A stretch of 13,687 bases of DNA from Gammaproteobacteria bacterium (GTDB lineage Bacteria; Pseudomonadota; Gammaproteobacteria; DSM-16500), in assembly GCA_004322325.1 (NCBI GenBank), contig SCTP01000338.1:1-13687 (forward strand), read 5' to 3'. The first letter of the stretch is position 1, and each line of letters opens with the position of its first letter. Shown piece after piece: positions 7,025-13,687 of the stretch. A program made the translations under genes and the position numbers. Under the pieces are notes generated by a model, which saw only the letters and a list, made by a program, of their open reading frames with translations, was not told where the DNA came from and did no database searches.

Positions 7025-8212
7025 TTATAGTTTACATTTTATTTCACTTATTAATTTCTGCCTGCTTGATAATTGAATAAATGGAATACCAAAATTTTTT
7101 AAAATCTTTCTTTCTTTATAACTTAATTCATTATTTGATGTAAAAAAATCGCTCAACTGTGCTCGACTCCGATAAGCAGATCGCGAGGCATTGAAAACAG
7201 TCATTGCATTTTTTTGACTGTTAAGAGCCAACTTAAAATTATAGGAATGAGTTTTGATATCAACACATTTTTCAAGCATGGTTGATAATAGATCCATAAA
7301 ATCAGGTGGGTAATGCGTTAAAATTTCTTGCTTTTTTTCTTGAAATTTATTTGATTGACCCCTAAAAAAATTTAATTTATTCAAATTATAATATGATGAT
7401 GCTTTTTCAAATAGCATAATCATAGCGTCTTTTCTTGCGGTTTCAGACCAACCTGCAATATGTGGTGTAGCTAACTCACAATATGTAGTCATTTCCTTAT
7501 TAATATTTGGCTCTCCATTCCAAACATCAAATGCTAATTTCAAATTATTCTTTTTACGCATGTGTGACAATAAAGCATCCTCATCAATTACCTCACCTCT
7601 TGATGTATTTATGAGAAAAGTCCCTGGTCGCAATGCAGAAATTTCTCTTTTGCTAAAAAAATGATAAGTTTTTTGTAACCCTTCTTTAATAAGAGGTATA
7701 TGGAAAGTAATAACATCACAGGATAAAATATCGTCTATTTTACCTATATTAAAACTCTGTTTAGAGTTAAAAGGATCATAACCAACACAATAGCACCCAA
7801 GACTCGTGAAACGCCGATAGACTTCCTGCCCAATCATACCCAAACCAATAATTCCCACACGTTTTTCCATAAAAGGTACTCTTTTAAACATAGCGAAGAA
7901 TGCTGCCAATACATAATCAGCAACTGCTTGTACGTTACTACCTTTTGCGTTAAAAATAGTTATGCCTCTTTGATCTGCATAAACAGTATCGATATGCTCA
8001 ACTCCAGCACTAGCTGTACAAATTACTTTTAATTTTTCAGCGTTAGCTATTAATTTAGAATCTATCTTGATATTTGACCGTATAAGTAAAATTTCAGCCG
8101 AGTTAATAATATCCCAATCAACATTATCAGTATCTATAGGGACCATTTTTCCTAATTTTGAAAAAATTTCATAAGAAAAAGGGATCTCTTTATCATAAAC
8201 TATAATAGGCAT
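7025..8212 (-). CDS. PdxB-like D-2-hydroxyacid dehydrogenase (4-phosphoerythronate dehydrogenase type)
   Basis: NAD-dependent oxidation of a 2-hydroxyacid to a 2-oxoacid; PdxB itself oxidises 4-phosphoerythronate in pyridoxal phosphate synthesis. Substrate-domain text TASAGVEHID (66-75) parallels TATAGTDHVD of PdxB. The Rossmann glycines GLGMIG are at 123-128 with D146 binding the NAD ribose. The catalytic Arg-Glu-His set is present: R205 (SRGEV), E234 (WNGEP), H251 (PHIAGW). A C-terminal dimer domain (~295-395, FNASRSAYRSRAQLSDF at 340-356) aligns by eye with the PdxB-specific C-terminus, so the full PdxB architecture is kept at 395 residues. Start ATG sits 3 bases after the stop of the ATP-grasp gene, with AGGA in the end of that gene: coupled translation. 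In this setting it may serve a dedicated pathway rather than vitamin B6. Confidence 0.85.
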   Translation of the reverse strand: MPIIVYDKEIPFSYEIFSKLGKMVPIDTDNVDWDIINSAEILLIRSNIKIDSKLIANAEKLKVICTASAGVEHIDTVYADQRGITIFNAKGSNVQAVADYVLAAFFAMFKRVPFMEKRVGIIGLGMIGQEVYRRFTSLGCYCVGYDPFNSKQSFNIGKIDDILSCDVITFHIPLIKEGLQKTYHFFSKREISALRPGTFLINTSRGEVIDEDALLSHMRKKNNLKLAFDVWNGEPNINKEMTTYCELATPHIAGWSETARKDAMIMLFEKASSYYNLNKLNFFRGQSNKFQEKKQEILTHYPPDFMDLLSTMLEKCVDIKTHSYNFKLALNSQKNAMTVFNASRSAYRSRAQLSDFFTSNNELSYKERKILKNFGIPFIQLSSRQKLISEIKCKL

Positions 8213-8215
8213 TTT

Positions 8216-9412
8216 TTACATCCTTATTTCTTTATGAGTATTTAAAAGTAATCTATCTAAAAATTGGCTATAAATAATTCCACTGATTAAATCTGCGAAA
8301 TTTAATAGCGAATATTTTGAAGCTAATTCTACAATACTTTGCTTGCAAGGATCACCAACCCTATTGCTAGCAGTAATCGCTGGTTTAATATTTATATCAA
8401 AAATACGATAGTAGCCGGAATTATCTTGGCGGCAATCAATACGAAGTGGCGAATATATTTTAACAGCACGCGCTAAATCGACTGCTTCTTGCATAATTAC
8501 ATTTAAAAATTTATCATTTTTTGTAGCTGCTCTAACATTTTGAATTGGTGGCAAAGTACTTATAGATGGCAAGATACCGTGCTCATGACCTACGCGATAA
8601 AATGGCATTAATGTCCAAAAATCACCCTTATGTTGTATACGACCATCTATCCGATACAATCCCGGCGGCAATACTGTAATTGTTAATTCGCTACCTGAAA
8701 GATATTCCTCAACCAATACTGCATTTCCAAAACGTTTTAGCTCTTGATTATTATGAACAAATTTTTTATTAAAAACATATAAAATGGCAGTAATTAACTC
8801 ATCTAGATCATTAACTTTCTTTACTCCTTCGCTACCTCGCCCTCTAATGGGCTTAACCACTAACGGAAACATCATTCTCATTTCTTTTATTTTTCTGTCT
8901 AAAATGGCTAAATCAGGTTCCACTATCATTTTATCTTTATCTATTTGACCACTATAACTTCCCACCACAAAGTGAGGTAGAATAAAATTTTTACATTGTC
9001 TCAAAAATTTATAAGCGATAACTTTATCATCTAAATCTTTTAAATGATAATTTTTTTGTCCTAAAAACCCGAATAAAGATTGATTAAATCCATATATAGC
9101 ATGACTATCATGTAAGACAGTATTAGGCCAAATGAAATTACATCCTCTTTTCAATGCATCAGATATTCCAGATTGGGTATCTTTAAATACCCAATCTTCG
9201 TCAACGTATTTATTAGGATAACCGGAAGGTAAACAAACATTGAAACCTTGATGTTTTAGTGCAAATGCAATATCAGCACTTCCATCAATGTAACCATTAC
9301 TCTTCATTGGCTTTGTAACTCCATTAATTTCTGGCAATGGCTCACTCTGGTAAAGTACTGCTATTTTTAACTCACTTTTTAACAAAGCCATTTGTTTAAA
9401 ATTAATATCCAA
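8216..9412 (-). CDS. ATP-grasp ligase, D-Ala-D-Ala-ligase-like, unknown product
   Basis: Predicted to activate a carboxylate as acyl phosphate with ATP and join it to an amine or similar nucleophile. The N-terminal third (~15-125; AVLYQSEPLPEINGV, SNGYIDGSADIAFAL) is a pre-ATP-grasp domain. The ATP-grasp part shows the nucleotide lysine K187 (FPLVVKPIRGRGSEGV, 182-197), hinge VLVEEYLSGSEL (232-243), and metal ligands near R324/D326 and in FDINIKPAITASNR (338-351), where D339 and N341 fit the usual Mg sites. No cysteine- or biotin-carrier domain. At 398 residues it is longer than Ddl. Start is TTG at 9412 with AGAAGGA 8 bases upstream; the ATG at 9391 lacks such a site. I recall similar uncharacterised ATP-grasp proteins in bacteria and fungi but no known function. 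Confidence 0.78.
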   Translation of the reverse strand: MDINFKQMALLKSELKIAVLYQSEPLPEINGVTKPMKSNGYIDGSADIAFALKHQGFNVCLPSGYPNKYVDEDWVFKDTQSGISDALKRGCNFIWPNTVLHDSHAIYGFNQSLFGFLGQKNYHLKDLDDKVIAYKFLRQCKNFILPHFVVGSYSGQIDKDKMIVEPDLAILDRKIKEMRMMFPLVVKPIRGRGSEGVKKVNDLDELITAILYVFNKKFVHNNQELKRFGNAVLVEEYLSGSELTITVLPPGLYRIDGRIQHKGDFWTLMPFYRVGHEHGILPSISTLPPIQNVRAATKNDKFLNVIMQEAVDLARAVKIYSPLRIDCRQDNSGYYRIFDINIKPAITASNRVGDPCKQSIVELASKYSLLNFADLISGIIYSQFLDRLLLNTHKEIRM

Positions 9413-9420
9413 TTGAAGTA

Positions 9421-9427
9421 TCCTTCT
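9421..9427 (-). promoter_or_regulatory. Ribosome binding site fixing a TTG start
   Basis: AGAAGGA on the - strand, 8 bases before the TTG at 9412. It favours this TTG over the later ATG at 9391 for the ATP-grasp gene. Confidence 0.6.
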
Positions 9428-9458
9428 TATAGTTTAAATCAGGTAAGAATTTTTATTT

Positions 9459-10760
9459 TTAAGCTGATAAAGATAGAAACTGTTCCTGCTCAGTCGATTC
9501 TGGCATACCCATTGTTTCTACCTTCTTACCATAAATCACCTCAAGCACCTCATCGAAATAACCATTGGCAACTTCCTTTTGCTGATAGACAGCAGTATAT
9601 CCTTCTTTAGTTGCTTCAAATTCTTTGGCCTGCAAATCAACAAAAGTAGTCATGCCATTTGTCTTATAGCCGGTTGCTAGCTTAAACATACTATAATTAA
9701 GAGCATGAAAACCTGCTGAGGTAATGAATTGAAATTTAAATCCCATTGCTCCCATCTCCCGTTGAAATTTAGCAATCTCACAAGAAGTGAGATAATTTCT
9801 CCAGTTAAATGATGGAGAACAATTATATGCAAACATCTTATTTGGATAATATTTTCGTATTGATTCTGATAAAAGCTTAGCTTCTTTTAAATCAGGTGAT
9901 GAAGTTTCCCACCAAATTAAATCGCAATAAGGGGCAAATGCAAGTGAACGTTTGATTGCAGCATCGATCCCACCTTTATAACGATAATAACCTTCTTCTG
10001 TTCGGCTATTCAGTAAAAATTCCTCATCTACAGGATCAATATTGGAAGAAATTAATTTTGCACTATTAGCATCAGTACGACCAATAATAGTTATAGGTAC
10101 TCCCATAACATCAGCTCCCAAGCGCGCAGCAATCAACTTTTTAATAAATTCATTTACTGGCACAAGAACTTTGCCCCCAAGATGACCACATTTTTTCTCC
10201 GAGGTTAACTGATCTTCAAAATGTACCCCTGCAGCACCTGCCTCTATCATACTTTTTGTTATTTCGAAGCAATTCAATGGACCACCGAATCCCGCCTCAG
10301 CATCCGCTATTATTGGAAGAAACCAATCACGAGATACTCGACCTTTCTCTGATAACTCCATTTGATCCGCACGTTGCAATGCATAATTTAATTTTTTTAC
10401 TATTTCTGGCACGCTATTTGATGGATAAAGACTTCGATCCGGATAAGTATGACACGCCAAATTAGCATCAGCAGCAGTTTGCCAGCCAGATAAGTAAATA
10501 GCTTTTAATCCCGCACGTGCCATTTGTACTGCTTGGTTTCCTGTTAACGCTCCAAGCGCGTTAACATAATCTTCTGTCATGAAAGTTTTCCAAATCTTTT
10601 CAGCTCCTATTTGTGAAAAAGTACTAGCCGTCGTAACACTTCCTCTTAATTTATAAACGTCCTCCTCAGTATATGTACGTATAATATTATCCCAACGTCC
10701 TGGTAACACTTTCATATTTAAGAAATTATTTCCATTATCATTTGTTTGTACTGCCATCAT
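9459..10760 (-). CDS. aceA: Isocitrate lyase
   Basis: Cleaves isocitrate to glyoxylate and succinate, the first step of the glyoxylate bypass. All family marks are present in 433 residues, the usual length of the E. coli type: GRWDNIIRTYTEEDVYKLRGS at the N-terminus, SGWQTAADAN (91-100), DAEAGFGG (153-160), catalytic KKCGHLGGK with C191 (189-197), NCSPSFNW (313-320), and a STEQEQF tail matching E. coli STEESQF. The KKCGH loop and length argue against 2-methylisocitrate lyase or phosphonopyruvate-type relatives. GGAG lies 9 bases before the first of two adjacent ATGs. No malate synthase (aceB/glcB) or AceK gene is beside it. Instead it sits inside the ligase/dehydrogenase cluster, 33 bases after the FAH-like gene, so it may supply glyoxylate or succinate to that pathway or act on a related C-C bond. 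Confidence 0.93.
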   Translation of the reverse strand: MMAVQTNDNGNNFLNMKVLPGRWDNIIRTYTEEDVYKLRGSVTTASTFSQIGAEKIWKTFMTEDYVNALGALTGNQAVQMARAGLKAIYLSGWQTAADANLACHTYPDRSLYPSNSVPEIVKKLNYALQRADQMELSEKGRVSRDWFLPIIADAEAGFGGPLNCFEITKSMIEAGAAGVHFEDQLTSEKKCGHLGGKVLVPVNEFIKKLIAARLGADVMGVPITIIGRTDANSAKLISSNIDPVDEEFLLNSRTEEGYYRYKGGIDAAIKRSLAFAPYCDLIWWETSSPDLKEAKLLSESIRKYYPNKMFAYNCSPSFNWRNYLTSCEIAKFQREMGAMGFKFQFITSAGFHALNYSMFKLATGYKTNGMTTFVDLQAKEFEATKEGYTAVYQQKEVANGYFDEVLEVIYGKKVETMGMPESTEQEQFLSLSA

Positions 10761-10793
10761 AAAATATATCTCCTTAATGATTTATATGTGAAA

Positions 10794-11711
10794 TTAAAAG
10801 TTAGATAAAGATTCAATATTAATTTTCTGGATACTATTTTTAGCAAAATTCACATGATTAATTAAATTAAATGTAAATTCAGAAGAAGATATATCAATGA
10901 TATCTCCATCCATTAACCGAATACCGTGTGAATAACTTGTAGTATCTGCTCCCAAAAAAAGATAATGCACCATTCCTGGTATCAAAAATTGATCATGCTG
11001 AAATACAAGAGACTCAATTTTTTCAAGAGAATAAAGCATATTATTAATACCTGTAACGAATTGACTTCTCCAAACATACTCATTATTTCTTTTAATAATA
11101 ACATTTCCTATTAACTCCAAAGGAGGCTCACCCACCTTAATTTCAGGAGCTATAGAGCAAGTACGCAATTTTGATTGCCCGAAATAAGCATGATTTGTTT
11201 TACCCATCTTTGGATCTGAAAAATCATTACCAAGGGTGTAGCCTATGCGATAAGGTATAGATAAGGCATCAATAACATAAATTAGAACGATTTCCGCTTC
11301 TTCGGTACAGCTATATGCATTAGGGGGAACATACAAACTATCCGCTGTAGTTTTCAATATAGTGCCATTTCCTTTATAAAACCATTCGCCTTGTATAGGA
11401 ATATTGTCAGAAGAATATCTGATTGAAGCTATACGTTTATGAGTTAACCCCATTCCATTTACAAAAGAAAATAATTTTTCTTCAGGCTTCATTGGTGGCA
11501 GAAATATTAATTTATTATTTATATCAGCGATTAATAGTGTATTAGTTACCCTGCTAGCAAGATTAGTTAACGGTATATTATTATTAATAAGAGAAGTTAT
11601 TATTGTATATAAATCATCCTTATCGCTAATAATGTTAATAATATCAGGATAATCTTCTTGTATAAACCCAGCATATTTTTGGTTGTCATATATAAATTCA
11701 AGTAATTTCAT
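10794..11711 (-). CDS. Fumarylacetoacetate-hydrolase-fold protein, GguC/AraD1-like
   Basis: FAH-superfamily enzyme; members hydrolyse, decarboxylate or dehydrate oxo-acids with a bound Mg or Ca. The 305-residue protein matches by eye the AraD1/GguC group: EWFYKGNG (109-116), a metal-binding E-x-E at E138/E140 (TEEAEIVLIYVID), PYRIGYTLGNDFSDPKMGKTN (153-172) with D163, and QSKLRTCSIAPEIKVGE (179-195), followed by a barrel-like C-terminal half with GIRLMDGDIIDI (263-274). The start is the ATG at 11711, because GGAG lies 9 bases upstream; a TTG at 11726 would place that ribosome site inside the gene. It is 23 bases downstream of the small helix-turn-helix gene and 33 upstream of isocitrate lyase. 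Exact reaction unknown; an oxo-acid step fits the neighbours. Confidence 0.75.
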   Translation of the reverse strand: MKLLEFIYDNQKYAGFIQEDYPDIINIISDKDDLYTIITSLINNNIPLTNLASRVTNTLLIADINNKLIFLPPMKPEEKLFSFVNGMGLTHKRIASIRYSSDNIPIQGEWFYKGNGTILKTTADSLYVPPNAYSCTEEAEIVLIYVIDALSIPYRIGYTLGNDFSDPKMGKTNHAYFGQSKLRTCSIAPEIKVGEPPLELIGNVIIKRNNEYVWRSQFVTGINNMLYSLEKIESLVFQHDQFLIPGMVHYLFLGADTTSYSHGIRLMDGDIIDISSSEFTFNLINHVNFAKNSIQKINIESLSNF

Positions 11712-11720
11712 GTATATTTT

Positions 11721-11724
11721 CTCC
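11721..11724 (-). promoter_or_regulatory. Ribosome binding site deciding the FAH-like start
   Basis: GGAG on the - strand, 9 bases before the ATG at 11711. An upstream in-frame TTG at 11726 overlaps this site and is therefore an unlikely start. Confidence 0.6.
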
Positions 11725-11734
11725 AATTAAGACT

Positions 11735-12163
11735 TTAATTTATTTCAAAATGACGCATTAATCTCTTAATTAAAGTTTGGTAATAAGATTTTTTGGCAGA
11801 AATATAGAGGTCAATAATTTTTCCTGCCAAGCTCAATGAAGGATCAGTATTTATTCCAACCGAAATATCAACAATAATATCCACTGGCACATTTACATAA
11901 AACGCAATGCTTTCTAAGCTAAATTTCCCTGTTTGAACAATTTCATGAACAAGTTGTTTAATTAAACACCCATCAATTACATCTCGCTTTTGATAAAAAA
12001 AGCGTAAATTTTGATACAAGCAATGCCATATATATATTTTTAATGACAATCTTTCAAAAAAAGAAAAATGCAAATGTTTATTATAAAACTCGGAAAGTGA
12101 TTGGTTAATTCGGCGAGAAAAATTTTTCCTGAAGGGAAAACGAAATTGTTTTTTCCATGACAT
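11735..12163 (-). CDS. Small basic protein with a putative helix-turn-helix
   Basis: Unrecognised 142-residue protein. The N-terminus is very basic and aromatic (MSWKKQFRFPFRKNFSRR). The middle (~40-75) is helical with several aromatic residues (IYIWHCLYQNLRFFYQKR). Residues ~80-105 (KFSLESIAFYVNVPVDIIVDISVGIN) read like a helix-turn-helix in which SLESIAFYVNVP is helix and turn and VDIIVDIS the recognition helix, similar to Xre-type sequences; a helical tail follows. No enzyme motif. Start ATG at 12163 has AGGA about 9-10 bases upstream. It has the longest untranslated leader in the cluster (164 bases), including an inverted repeat, and lies between the two enzyme groups. A local regulator is the simplest guess; the DNA-binding assignment is not certain. 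Confidence 0.6.
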   Translation of the reverse strand: MSWKKQFRFPFRKNFSRRINQSLSEFYNKHLHFSFFERLSLKIYIWHCLYQNLRFFYQKRDVIDGCLIKQLVHEIVQTGKFSLESIAFYVNVPVDIIVDISVGINTDPSLSLAGKIIDLYISAKKSYYQTLIKRLMRHFEIN

Positions 12164-12210
12164 AATTTATTTTCCTAACGTAGTTAAAAAGCTTGTGCCA
12201 TATAAACATA

Positions 12211-12242
12211 AAACAATTTATCAACAAACCACATAATTGTTT
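12211..12242. repeat. Inverted repeat, candidate operator upstream of the small HTH gene
   Basis: Perfect 8-base arms AAACAATT (12211-12218) and AATTGTTT (12235-12242) around a 16-base centre, in the 164-base gap before the helix-turn-helix gene. No T-run follows on the - strand, so it is not a terminator. It may be an operator. AT-rich DNA makes chance repeats possible. Confidence 0.35.
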
Positions 12243-12327
12243 GCACTTTTTTACCTAACAAAAATAGAGGATAAAAAATGAAGGAAAAAAAATGTAAGAG
12301 CTCAAATCTGGATTATTTGAATATAAT

Positions 12328-13551
12328 TTACTCAAAGATAATGTTTTTTTGGGCATTATTGAGCAAAGATTGGAGAATATCGTAAGAGCATGCAGTAAAT
12401 ATACAAAAAGCAACTCTTCCCGTAAAATCACGAAGAGGCGGAACTTGTTGACCTGGACCAACAAGGATTTTGAATTCTTGAAAACCTGACATATTTTGTA
12501 ATTCAGTGATTCCTTTTATGTGGTAATATTTATCTTGCTCATTTAAAGCAAAAAAACGTATACCAGCATATTGCTTGAGAGCAATATCATCAAGATATAT
12601 TGATTGCCCTAAATAAGACTGTAACATAATTTGATATAGATTGATTCCAGAGGATAATAAAATCAAATTACAAATTCTATCACCAGCAAGTCGACCCGCT
12701 ATTTCCATTAAAATAGGCCCTTGCTGATCAACTCTTATTTCACAATGAAATACACCCAAAGAAATACGCAATGCCTCTATAACTTTTTTCACATAACTTT
12801 CAATTTCAGCTCGCATTATCTCATTAATATTTGCTTGAACAATATGCCCCATTTCTACAAAAAATGGTTCTTGACTAAGAAATTTTTTGGTAATCGCAAT
12901 AATATTTGCTCCATGTTGATCAACATAACCTTCAATACTAAATTCTTCGCCATCAATATATTCTTCCACAATGGCAACTTTACCAACTCCTTTTCCCATC
13001 TCTGTCCATTCATCACGACAAAGTGCATCATAAGCATAAATTAATTCATTAAGATTGCAAACTTTTGAAACGTGAACACTACCAGATTGGTCAATAGGCT
13101 TAATAACACAAGGAAATTTAAGCTGTTCTGCAATCTTAACAATGTCCTTTTTTTCTTCCAATAAAAAATGATTAGGTGACCGTACATCATTTTTTAACAA
13201 AGCATCTCGCATCTTAGCCTTATTACGTAAAGCATCCCCCGTCTCTACCGAAATACCTGGAACTCCAACAAGACAACTTAAACGCGCTGCATGTGCTACA
13301 AATATTTCAAATCCCGGGATAATGGCCGATAAGGGGTATTTTTTATGCAGCTCTACTGTTGCCTCTTGCATAGCAAGAAAATTGTTTGTATCAACGATGA
13401 CCGATTTAAAGATAAATTTTTGATATGAAGTTGGAATAATTCTTTCATCTTGATTTGCTGTTAATATAAAAACATTAAGACCCATTGCATGTGCAGTTGG
13501 CAGTAATTCCAATCCAGCTGTAGACGGCTCAATTATTAAGATATTTTGCAA
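12328..13551 (-). CDS. ATP-grasp carboxylate-amine ligase (BacD/DdaF/PurK-like)
   Basis: Predicted to form an amide bond between a carboxylic acid and an amine at the cost of ATP; relatives include L-amino acid ligases and natural-product amide synthetases. From the start chosen it has 407 residues: a Rossmann-like N-domain (MQNILIIEPSTAGLELLPTA), NKAKMRDALLK at 110-120, nucleotide lysine in KPIDQSGSVHV (151-161), hinge VEEYIDGEEFSIEGYV (195-210), the FHCEIRV strand (268-274) and the metal loop MEIAGRLAGDR (282-292), followed by a C-terminal domain typical of carboxylase-type ATP-grasp proteins. The start is TTG at 13551, because AAGGAGG ends 5 bases before it; an earlier in-frame TTG (13575) overlaps the preceding stop codon and has no such site. 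It lies 20 bases after the tail of an upstream gene. It differs in type from the second ligase at 8216-9412. Confidence 0.82.
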   Translation of the reverse strand: MQNILIIEPSTAGLELLPTAHAMGLNVFILTANQDERIIPTSYQKFIFKSVIVDTNNFLAMQEATVELHKKYPLSAIIPGFEIFVAHAARLSCLVGVPGISVETGDALRNKAKMRDALLKNDVRSPNHFLLEEKKDIVKIAEQLKFPCVIKPIDQSGSVHVSKVCNLNELIYAYDALCRDEWTEMGKGVGKVAIVEEYIDGEEFSIEGYVDQHGANIIAITKKFLSQEPFFVEMGHIVQANINEIMRAEIESYVKKVIEALRISLGVFHCEIRVDQQGPILMEIAGRLAGDRICNLILLSSGINLYQIMLQSYLGQSIYLDDIALKQYAGIRFFALNEQDKYYHIKGITELQNMSGFQEFKILVGPGQQVPPLRDFTGRVAFCIFTACSYDILQSLLNNAQKNIIFE

Positions 13552-13556
13552 AGAAG

Positions 13557-13563
13557 CCTCCTT
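13557..13563 (-). promoter_or_regulatory. Strong ribosome binding site fixing a TTG start
   Basis: AAGGAGG on the - strand, five bases before the TTG at 13551. It is the best ribosome site in the cluster and indicates that the ligase starts here. Confidence 0.7.
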
Positions 13564-13571
13564 AAGATCAT

Positions 13572-13687
13572 TCAAAATAGAAAAATTTTATCATTAAGCG
13601 CTTTAAATAAAGCTTCATAATATTGCATATAGGTAAAAGCCCCACAAAAAACAAATCGTATATTTTCTGCTTCCACTTGAAAATACT
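13572..13687 (-). CDS. C-terminal tail of an unidentified upstream gene (partial)
   Basis: On the - strand one frame stays open from the right edge to a TGA at 13574-13572, reading ...VEAENIRFVFCGAFTYMQY and ending KALNDKIFLF. The text looks protein-like, and the position, 20 bases before the ligase, fits an upstream member of the same operon. Another frame is also open across this short stretch, so the assignment is tentative. The fragment (~37 residues) is too short to name. Confidence 0.45.
   Translation of the reverse strand, partial: YFQVEAENIRFVFCGAFTYMQYYEALFKALNDKIFLF

Noticed and set aside
9459..10760. Phosphoenolpyruvate mutase / phosphonate pathway or 2-methylisocitrate lyase
   Set aside because: KKCGHLGGK, NCSPSFNW and the length of 433 residues are those of true isocitrate lyase; no phosphonate genes nearby.
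12184..12234. 16-residue aromatic-rich leader-like peptide (MWFVDKLFYVYMAQAF) before the HTH gene
   Set aside because: No ribosome site at a usable distance and no attenuator hairpin after it; chance short frame.
12285..12320. Possible terminator after the first ligase (6-bp TCAAAT/ATTTGA stem and a T-run)
   Set aside because: Stem is short and pure AT-rich, and the T-run begins 9 bases after the stem, so it lacks the form of an intrinsic terminator.
12255..12464. 69-residue - strand frame across the end of the first ligase
   Set aside because: Overlaps the ligase in another frame, no ribosome site, phenylalanine/leucine-rich as expected from AT-rich out-of-frame text.

Overview
The window looks like chromosomal DNA of a gammaproteobacterium. 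RpoH carries the family's RpoH box, FtsY lies directly upstream of rpoH, and RsmD, TrpS and a FadL-type porin sit beside them. The AT-rich composition, the GAF-cyclase protein and the style of the small helix-turn-helix protein remind me of Legionellales (Legionella/Coxiella relatives), but that is an impression, not a test.

Region 1 (3-5908) is core genome. The C-terminal end of a large GAF plus class III adenylyl cyclase protein enters from the left on the + strand and meets, stop over stop, a leftward block rsmD > trpS > 33-residue membrane micropeptide > fadL-like porin. The first three of these genes are joined by overlapping stop and start codons. Divergently, ftsY is followed 53 bases later by rpoH (heat-shock sigma factor), with no ftsE/ftsX between them.

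Region 2 (5979-6254) is a lone ribbon-helix-helix (BrnA-like) antitoxin-type protein with no toxin next to it. It marks the change from core genes to the next block.

Region 3 (6266-13687, all on the - strand, visibly AT-rich) is the most interesting part. It is a tightly packed leftward gene cluster whose start lies beyond the right edge. In transcription order it holds: the tail of an unidentified protein; a carboxylate-amine ligase of the ATP-grasp fold; a small putative helix-turn-helix protein; a fumarylacetoacetate-hydrolase-fold protein of the GguC/AraD1 type; a full-length isocitrate lyase; a second ATP-grasp ligase of a different, D-Ala-D-Ala-ligase-like type; a PdxB-like 2-hydroxyacid dehydrogenase; and a TauE/SafE-type membrane exporter. 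Two amide-forming ligases plus C-C lyase, dehydrogenase, FAH-fold enzyme and exporter look like a pathway that makes and exports a small molecule (modified amino acid, dipeptide or organic acid conjugate). I do not recognise it as a described system. The product is unknown; the pathway idea is inference from gene content.

No tRNA, rRNA, CRISPR array, insertion sequence or integrase was seen. No gene-free stretch exceeds 300 bases; the longest is 12164-12327, which holds an inverted repeat.
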